Source: Bacteroidales bacterium (GTDB taxonomy: Bacteria; Bacteroidota; Bacteroidia; Bacteroidales; UBA7960). From it: a DNA stretch of 11,044 nt. Below the pieces are notes generated by a model. The model saw only the letters and a program-made list of their open reading frames with translations, searched no databases and had not been told where the DNA came from. Made by a program: the position numbers and the translations under genes. Each line of letters begins with the position of its first letter. Within the stretch, counting starts at the first letter, position 1. Below are positions 7,491-11,044 of this stretch, in pieces. The stretch lies in assembly GCA_007132395.1 (NCBI GenBank), contig SLOR01000366.1, positions 1 through 11,044 on the forward strand, written 5' to 3'.

Positions 7491-8163
7491 TGTTGATAAC
7501 CCCTGTTAAAAAGCCGCCAATAAAAACGGGCAGAAAAACTTGGTTTGCAATACTTTCTGATGCTATATTTGAATCATCAGGTAAGCGATAAAAGGCCGCT
7601 TCCAAAAACAAGGAGAAGGAAAATATTCTTAGCTGAATTTCGACCAACTCTTTCAAACCCCAGGGTTTGCTTGCCGAGGAAGCCAAAGTCCTGAATCCTG
7701 AAAGCCGGGTAAAACCGGAGCAAGGGATAAAGGTTAATCTGCCAAAGATTGCTACGCGTTCTTTTAACGATTGAGTCAGTGACAGTATGCCGGAAACTTT
7801 TCCCCGGAATTTTTTTCGGTACTATTGAAGTTTTTGCTTCCCCCGGAACATGAACTTGCCCGCTAGAATGAGATTTTTTTATCACAGTCTTGACTGAAAG
7901 CATACTTTTTTTTGAAGAGAAGGTAAGCAAAAGGAAAAGATTTTAATAGAAGAATCCTCTTTCGTAAAGGCTCACACACATGACACTTTGTCCGGGAAGC
8001 TTTACCGAAAGGTATGGCCATCGGACAGCAGTTCTGATTTGCCTTAGCGGGTATTTCAAGACTGCCATGGGCTGCAATTCACGGGCACAAACCCCGCTGC
8101 ATTGTATGCCGGCCACAATAACAGTAGCCTGACGCTACGGAAGACCCGGATTTTCCAAAGTGA

Positions 8164-8196
8164 AATGGGAATGGTTCGAACAGAATCATTCCCATT
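8164..8196. repeat. 33-nt hairpin, 14-bp stem
   Basis: The left arm 8164-8177 (AATGGGAATGGTTC) pairs with 8183-8196 (GAATCATTCCCATT), with one G-T wobble and the loop GAACA. It is the strongest local hairpin upstream of the aminopeptidase gene. No T-run follows on either strand, so it is not a standard terminator. Confidence 0.6.
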
Positions 8197-8242
8197 ACTG
8201 CTTTATACCCCTTACAATTCTCAACTTTCCCTGCCATTGCAT

Positions 8243-8275
8243 CAGAATGCCAGCCCCAAAGCTGCCGGCATTCTG
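8243..8275. repeat. Hairpin just upstream of the aminopeptidase promoter candidate
   Basis: CAGAATGCC at 8243-8251 pairs perfectly with GGCATTCTG at 8267-8275, and AGC/GCT can extend the stem past a GCC bulge. On the plus strand TCTCCTTTAATT follows, a weak T-rich tail. It may end a transcript coming from the left or be a binding site near the promoter. Confidence 0.5.
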
Positions 8276-8302
8276 TCTCCTTTAATTATTCAATCTGTTT
8301 TG

Positions 8303-8310
8303 TACCTTTA
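8303..8310 (+). promoter_or_regulatory. Candidate -7 box of the aminopeptidase gene
   Basis: TTTTGTACCTTTA contains TACCTTTA at 8303-8310, one mismatch from TAnnTTTG and close to the TTTGTACCTTTG string often seen before Bacteroidota genes. No clear TTG lies at the right distance upstream. The start would be near 8314-8317, leaving a leader of about 70 nt. Confidence 0.35.
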
Positions 8311-8385
8311 CCCTTTACTAAATGCCAAAGCCTTTAGCAACCGCAAAATACAGTATCAAATCAACTTATAAAACAGCAATAGATT

Positions 8386-10170
8386 ATGACAACACAGGAA
8401 AAACTTTCCGCATTGCGTTCACTCATGGCAGAACATGGTTTTGCTGCCTATATCATCCCCCCCACTGATCCCCATCAAAGCGAATATATTCCCGACCACT
8501 GGAAAACCCGCGAATGGTTTTCAGGCTTCACCGGCTCTGCCGGCACAGTGGTGGTAACGGCTGATTTTGCCGGCCTGTGGACCGACTCTCGCTACTTCAT
8601 ACAAGCAGAAGAAGAATTAAAAAACTCCGGCATTGAACTGGTTAAACTCAAAATACCGCACACTCCGGAATATGTAGACTGGCTGGAGGAAAACCTTGCC
8701 AGAGGCAGCGTGGTAGGCATGGATGGCCATGTTTTCTCCCAGGCCCTTACCCTTATGATGAAAACCCGCTTTGCTTCAAATGAAATCAGCATCAACTGCT
8801 CCTACGACCTGCCGGGAAAAATATGGGACAACCGGCCTCCTATAAGCCTTAAAGAGGTGTACGAACATGAAATCCAGTATGCAGGAAAGTCAAGGACAGA
8901 AAAAATTGCCCTGGTACGCGAAGAAATGAAAAACCAGAGTGCCGATTATCACCTGTTCACAGCCCTCGACGACATCGCATGGCTGCTTAATCTACGTGGC
9001 GCAGATGTGGATTATAACCCAGTATTCATTGCTTATGCCCTGGTATCGCAAACGGAAGCTATCCTTTTCATCAACGAACAGAAAATCCCGGCGGGATTGA
9101 AAGAAAAACTCGAAGGCGAAGGACTAAATCTCAAACCCTATGAAGCCATTTATCAGTATTTGAGCGAATTGGAGCAGGGAAGCAGCATTATTTACTCAGC
9201 CCCAAAAACATCGCATCACGTATCCATGAGTATTCCGGTGCTCTGCAAAAAAACCGACACCCTCAGTATTGTAAGTCAGCTGAAAGCCTGCAAAGATGCT
9301 ACAGAGGTAAAAAACATGGAAAATGCATTTACCAAAGACGGCGTGGCCCTGGTAAAATTCTTCCGCTGGCTGGAAGAAAACCTGGGCAAACAGGAAATCA
9401 ATGAGGTAACCTTAGACGAGAAACTCACCTCGCTGCGGGCACAGCAAAAAGGATATGCGGGCAACAGCTTCGGAACCATTGCCGGATACAAAGACCACGG
9501 GGCCATCATCCATTACAGCGCCACCCCCGAATCAGCCTATACGCTCAAACCCGAGGGCCTGCTGCTGCTGGATTCGGGCGGACAATACCTGGATGGCACT
9601 ACTGACATTACCCGTACCCTCAGCCTGGGCAAACCCACCGAGGAGGAAGTTAAAGATTACACCCTGGTACTGAAAGGGATGATTCAGCTCTCACTGGCCA
9701 TATTCCCCGAGGGCACCAAAGGCTTTCACCTGGATGTGCTGGCAAGGTCGCCCCTGTGGCAAAAAGGGAAAAACTACGGGCACGGAACCGGCCATGGTGT
9801 GGGCTACTTCCTCAATGTGCACGAAGGCCCGCAGGGCATTACACCCAACGCCGCGGTAAATTATCCTTTGCAGGTGGGAATGATTCAATCCAACGAGCCC
9901 GGATTTTACAAGGAAGGAAAATATGGCATCCGACTGGAAAACCTGATCATGGTAACGCCACACAGTGAAAGTGAGTACGGCAAATTTTTGCAGTTTGAAA
10001 CCCTCACGCTTTACCCCTTTGAAAAAGATCTCATTGACACCGACCTTTTGTGCAATGAAGAAAAAGGCTGGCTGAACCGCTACCACCATAAAGTTTTCCA
10101 GATACTATCTCCCCATCTCAGCAAAGATGACAACCAGTGGTTGCTGAATAAAACCGCTGAGATTAAATAA
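8386..10170 (+). CDS. Xaa-Pro aminopeptidase (aminopeptidase P, M24B), three-domain type
   Basis: A 594-residue cytoplasmic metallopeptidase that removes N-terminal residues preceding proline. Two creatinase-like N-terminal domains (about 1-125 and 155-310) precede the pita-bread catalytic domain (about 315-535) and a C-terminal M24 extension (about 540-594). The metal ligands are D396, D407, H470, E504 and E518, in SGGQYLDGTTDITRT, GHGTGHGVGYF, SNEPGFY and RLENL. Conserved active-site histidines are H376 (AIIHYSA), H466 and H479 (NVHEGP). Each ligand is offset by exactly 19 from human XPNPEP1 (D415, D426, H489, E523, E537), while E. coli PepP has different spacing, so this is the long animal-like class. 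No signal peptide is present. The ATG comes before the usual N-terminal helix (QEKLSALRSLM), and no strong Shine-Dalgarno is seen. The gene stands alone: a promoter candidate precedes it and a strong terminator follows. It would finish proline-containing peptides, perhaps some made by the divergent Tricorn-like protease. Confidence 0.96.
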   Translation: MTTQEKLSALRSLMAEHGFAAYIIPPTDPHQSEYIPDHWKTREWFSGFTGSAGTVVVTADFAGLWTDSRYFIQAEEELKNSGIELVKLKIPHTPEYVDWLEENLARGSVVGMDGHVFSQALTLMMKTRFASNEISINCSYDLPGKIWDNRPPISLKEVYEHEIQYAGKSRTEKIALVREEMKNQSADYHLFTALDDIAWLLNLRGADVDYNPVFIAYALVSQTEAILFINEQKIPAGLKEKLEGEGLNLKPYEAIYQYLSELEQGSSIIYSAPKTSHHVSMSIPVLCKKTDTLSIVSQLKACKDATEVKNMENAFTKDGVALVKFFRWLEENLGKQEINEVTLDEKLTSLRAQQKGYAGNSFGTIAGYKDHGAIIHYSATPESAYTLKPEGLLLLDSGGQYLDGTTDITRTLSLGKPTEEEVKDYTLVLKGMIQLSLAIFPEGTKGFHLDVLARSPLWQKGKNYGHGTGHGVGYFLNVHEGPQGITPNAAVNYPLQVGMIQSNEPGFYKEGKYGIRLENLIMVTPHSESEYGKFLQFETLTLYPFEKDLIDTDLLCNEEKGWLNRYHHKVFQILSPHLSKDDNQWLLNKTAEIK

Positions 10171-10173
10171 GTC

Positions 10174-10212
10174 AAAAGGCCGTCACAAAAGTTTTTTTTG
10201 CGACGGCCTTTT
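10174..10212. terminator. Bidirectional rho-independent terminator between convergent genes
   Basis: AAAAGGCCGTC at 10174-10184 pairs with GACGGCCTTTT at 10202-10212. After one A-C mismatch, CAAAA pairs with TTTTG, leaving a loop of about five bases. T's end the stem on both strands. It starts four bases after the aminopeptidase stop (10170) and lies 27 nt past the DJ-1/PfpI stop, so it can serve both convergent genes. Confidence 0.9.
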
Positions 10213-10238
10213 ACTTTAAACACAATTTAAAGAGTGAT

Positions 10239-10874
10239 TTATAGTCTCTGATTTATAAGACGTCTCTGAATTTCCTGATCAATGGTTTTGGAGAAGTCAT
10301 ACAAATCATCGGGAAAGCGGGATGTAATAAGGTTATCGTCTATCACTACAGACTCATCCTTGAAGTGTACTCCGGCCTCTTCCAGTTCTTCCCTAATACC
10401 GCCAATACCGGTAGATGTTTTCCCATCCATTACCCCGGCAGTAATCAACACCTGGGGGCCATGACAAATGGCTGCAGTTACCTTTCCGGTTTCCCAGAAT
10501 TTTCGCACAAAATCGATTACTTTTTCATCCTCACGCAATATTGCAGGCCCCTGGCCTCCGGGCAGCACCAGCGCTTCAAAGTCCTGAGGTTTCACATCTG
10601 CCACAGACTTCTCGATGTTTATGGTAAAATCGCTGTTGTAGGCTTTTACTTCACCTAGCTCAGCCCCGATTACCGTTACATCATACCCTTTATTAATTAG
10701 GTACGCCATGGGCATAAAGGCTTCGCCATCATGGAAACCCTCTGCAACAAGCAGGGCTACACGGGTTTTTAATTCAGCTTCCTTAATCACTGTTTTTTCT
10801 TCTTCACTCTGGCAGGATAGCATAACAAAACCTGCAATTAAAGCCAGAATCCAATTTTTTTTTCCTCTTAACAT
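10239..10874 (-). CDS. DJ-1/PfpI-family lipoprotein
   Basis: From the ATG at 10874-10872 this is a 211-residue DJ-1/PfpI (type 1 glutamine amidotransferase-like) protein with a lipoprotein signal: MLRGKKN, a hydrophobic core and lipobox VMLSC, with lipidated Cys 21. The following QSEEE is acidic, like the export tag that sends Bacteroidota lipoproteins to the cell surface. The domain has the nucleophile-elbow Cys in AAICHGP (C137, H138), the conserved acid E45 in AEGFHDGEAF, LPGGQGP and the late LITSRFPDDL motif of the PfpI/YhbO group. Family activities include protease, chaperone and (disputed) deglycase or glyoxalase functions; which applies here cannot be told. Most members are cytoplasmic, so lipidation is unusual. 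A longer frame back to 10937 would start at TTG, adds a charged stretch before the signal, and overlaps the promoter candidate, so the ATG is preferred. It is convergent with the aminopeptidase gene and appears monocistronic. Confidence 0.9.
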   Translation of the reverse strand: MLRGKKNWILALIAGFVMLSCQSEEEKTVIKEAELKTRVALLVAEGFHDGEAFMPMAYLINKGYDVTVIGAELGEVKAYNSDFTINIEKSVADVKPQDFEALVLPGGQGPAILREDEKVIDFVRKFWETGKVTAAICHGPQVLITAGVMDGKTSTGIGGIREELEEAGVHFKDESVVIDDNLITSRFPDDLYDFSKTIDQEIQRRLINQRL

Positions 10875-10906
10875 AGCTTTTCTTTTTGGTTTATTCTTAC
10901 TTGATT

Positions 10907-10937
10907 CAAAAGTTAATATCAACGGATATAACCTCAA
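10907..10937 (-). promoter_or_regulatory. Candidate promoter of the DJ-1/PfpI lipoprotein gene
   Basis: On the minus strand TTG (10937-10935) is followed after 19 nt by TAACTTTTG (10915-10907), which is TAnnTTTG with one extra base. Transcription would start near 10900, about 25 nt before the preferred ATG at 10874 and downstream of the alternative TTG start. The one-base insertion makes this tentative. Confidence 0.3.
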
Positions 10938-11044
10938 ACCTTAAATATACAAAGAGTGACAGGCGGATTGCAAATAATTTGATACTTTTTGGTTTTTCTT
11001 TTACATTTTTTCGCAAAAAAGGCGGGTTAATAAAATGAGATTAC

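Larger units (their letters stand above)
7985..8280 (+). ncRNA. Candidate structured RNA region with four hairpins (unidentified)
   Basis: Four strong inverted repeats follow one another with no supported protein gene. (a) 7989-8027: outer stem TGTCCG/CGGACA and inner stem TACC/GGTA capped by a GAAA tetraloop, with further pairs GC/GC between. (b) 8046-8051 with 8093-8098: AGCGGG/CCCGCT, enclosing TGCC/GGCA. (c) 8164-8177 with 8183-8196: a 14-bp stem including one G-U and a five-base loop. (d) 8243-8251 with 8267-8275: CAGAATGCC/GGCATTCTG. It matches no RNA class I can recognise (not tmRNA, RNase P, SRP or a common riboswitch). The strand is given as plus only because the next gene is on that strand; the reverse is possible. 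Confidence 0.25.
6923..8385. other. 1.46-kb intergenic region between divergent protease genes, no convincing protein gene
   Basis: The left half is AT-rich and holds the Tricorn promoter candidate, a palindrome and a GC-rich hairpin repeat. The right half (about 7560-8385) is less AT-rich and rich in inverted repeats. Short open frames at 7577-7930 and 7483-7686 (minus) and 8102-8371 (plus) resemble no family I know, have no visible ribosome binding site, and read like translated non-coding DNA. The stretch could hold a small RNA gene, long leader sequences or decayed DNA. Smaller elements in it are listed separately; 7235-7410 and 7500-7985 hold nothing else I can support, apart from a short CAAACCC/GGGTTTG hairpin at 7654-7669. 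Confidence 0.7.

Noticed and set aside
7489..7500. TGTTGATAAC, complement of the DnaA-box-like TTATCAACA
   Set aside because: Only one copy, one mismatch from the consensus, and no dnaA, dnaN or cluster of boxes nearby, so no origin is supported.
7577..7930. Minus-strand open frame of 117 codons in the intergenic region
   Set aside because: The translation has no recognisable domain, no ribosome binding site or promoter is visible, and its composition looks like translated non-coding DNA.
8164..8196. GGTTCGAAC, resembling a tRNA T-arm
   Set aside because: The bases on both sides do not form a five-pair T stem, and there is no acceptor stem, anticodon arm or CCA; the string is part of a simple hairpin.
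8102..8371. Plus-strand open frame of 89 codons ending just before the aminopeptidase
   Set aside because: It runs through two strong hairpins and the likely aminopeptidase promoter, has no family resemblance, and is best explained as chance.
10875..10937. N-terminal extension of the DJ-1/PfpI gene to a TTG start
   Set aside because: It would bury the lipoprotein signal behind a charged stretch of 21 residues and overlaps a promoter candidate; the ATG at 10874 gives a normal signal peptide.

Overview
The window looks like chromosomal DNA of a Bacteroidota (Bacteroidetes) bacterium, probably an environmental member of Bacteroidales, Marinilabiliales or a related order. The grounds are gene content (a secreted Tricorn-like protease and a DJ-1/PfpI lipoprotein with an acidic tail after the lipidated Cys), weak or absent Shine-Dalgarno sequences, promoter candidates of the Bacteroidota type (TTG about 19 nt before TAnnTTTG), and intergenic repeats of a style common in that phylum. 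No phylogeny could be run, so the rank below phylum is a guess.

Layout. (1) Positions 1-3378, minus strand: a two-gene sugar-phosphate operon. The first gene fuses a beta-phosphoglucomutase-like HAD domain to a trehalose-6-phosphate phosphatase domain. Its stop codon overlaps by one base the start of a GH65 phosphorylase/hydrolase gene that runs off the left edge. Together they could take trehalose-6-phosphate to trehalose, then to glucose plus beta-glucose-1-phosphate, then to glucose-6-phosphate. (2) 3379-3682: an intergenic region with two perfect palindromes near the operon start and a 127-bp nested inverted repeat that can terminate the gene to its right. (3) 3683-6922, minus strand: a full-length Tricorn-like S41 protease with a signal peptide. 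(4) 6923-8385: a 1.46-kb region with no convincing protein gene. It holds the Tricorn promoter with a 16-nt palindrome just downstream, a GC-rich 55-nt hairpin repeat, a long-range inverted repeat, and a run of four strong hairpins before the next gene. (5) 8386-10170, plus strand: a three-domain Xaa-Pro aminopeptidase whose metal-ligand spacing matches animal aminopeptidase P1. (6) 10174-10212: a bidirectional terminator. (7) 10239-10874, minus strand: a DJ-1/PfpI-family lipoprotein, convergent with the aminopeptidase.

How the genes work together. The left operon is a self-contained trehalose/alpha-glucoside phosphate module. The Tricorn-like protease and the aminopeptidase P are divergent and both serve protein or peptide turnover, but in different compartments (exported versus cytoplasmic), so a functional link is only suggestive. 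Nothing in the window is a clear-cut novel defence or mobile system. The least explained parts are the structured 7.98-8.28 kb stretch, the palindromic operators, and the split version of the HAD-TPP-GH65 protein known as one chain in mycobacterial OtsB1.
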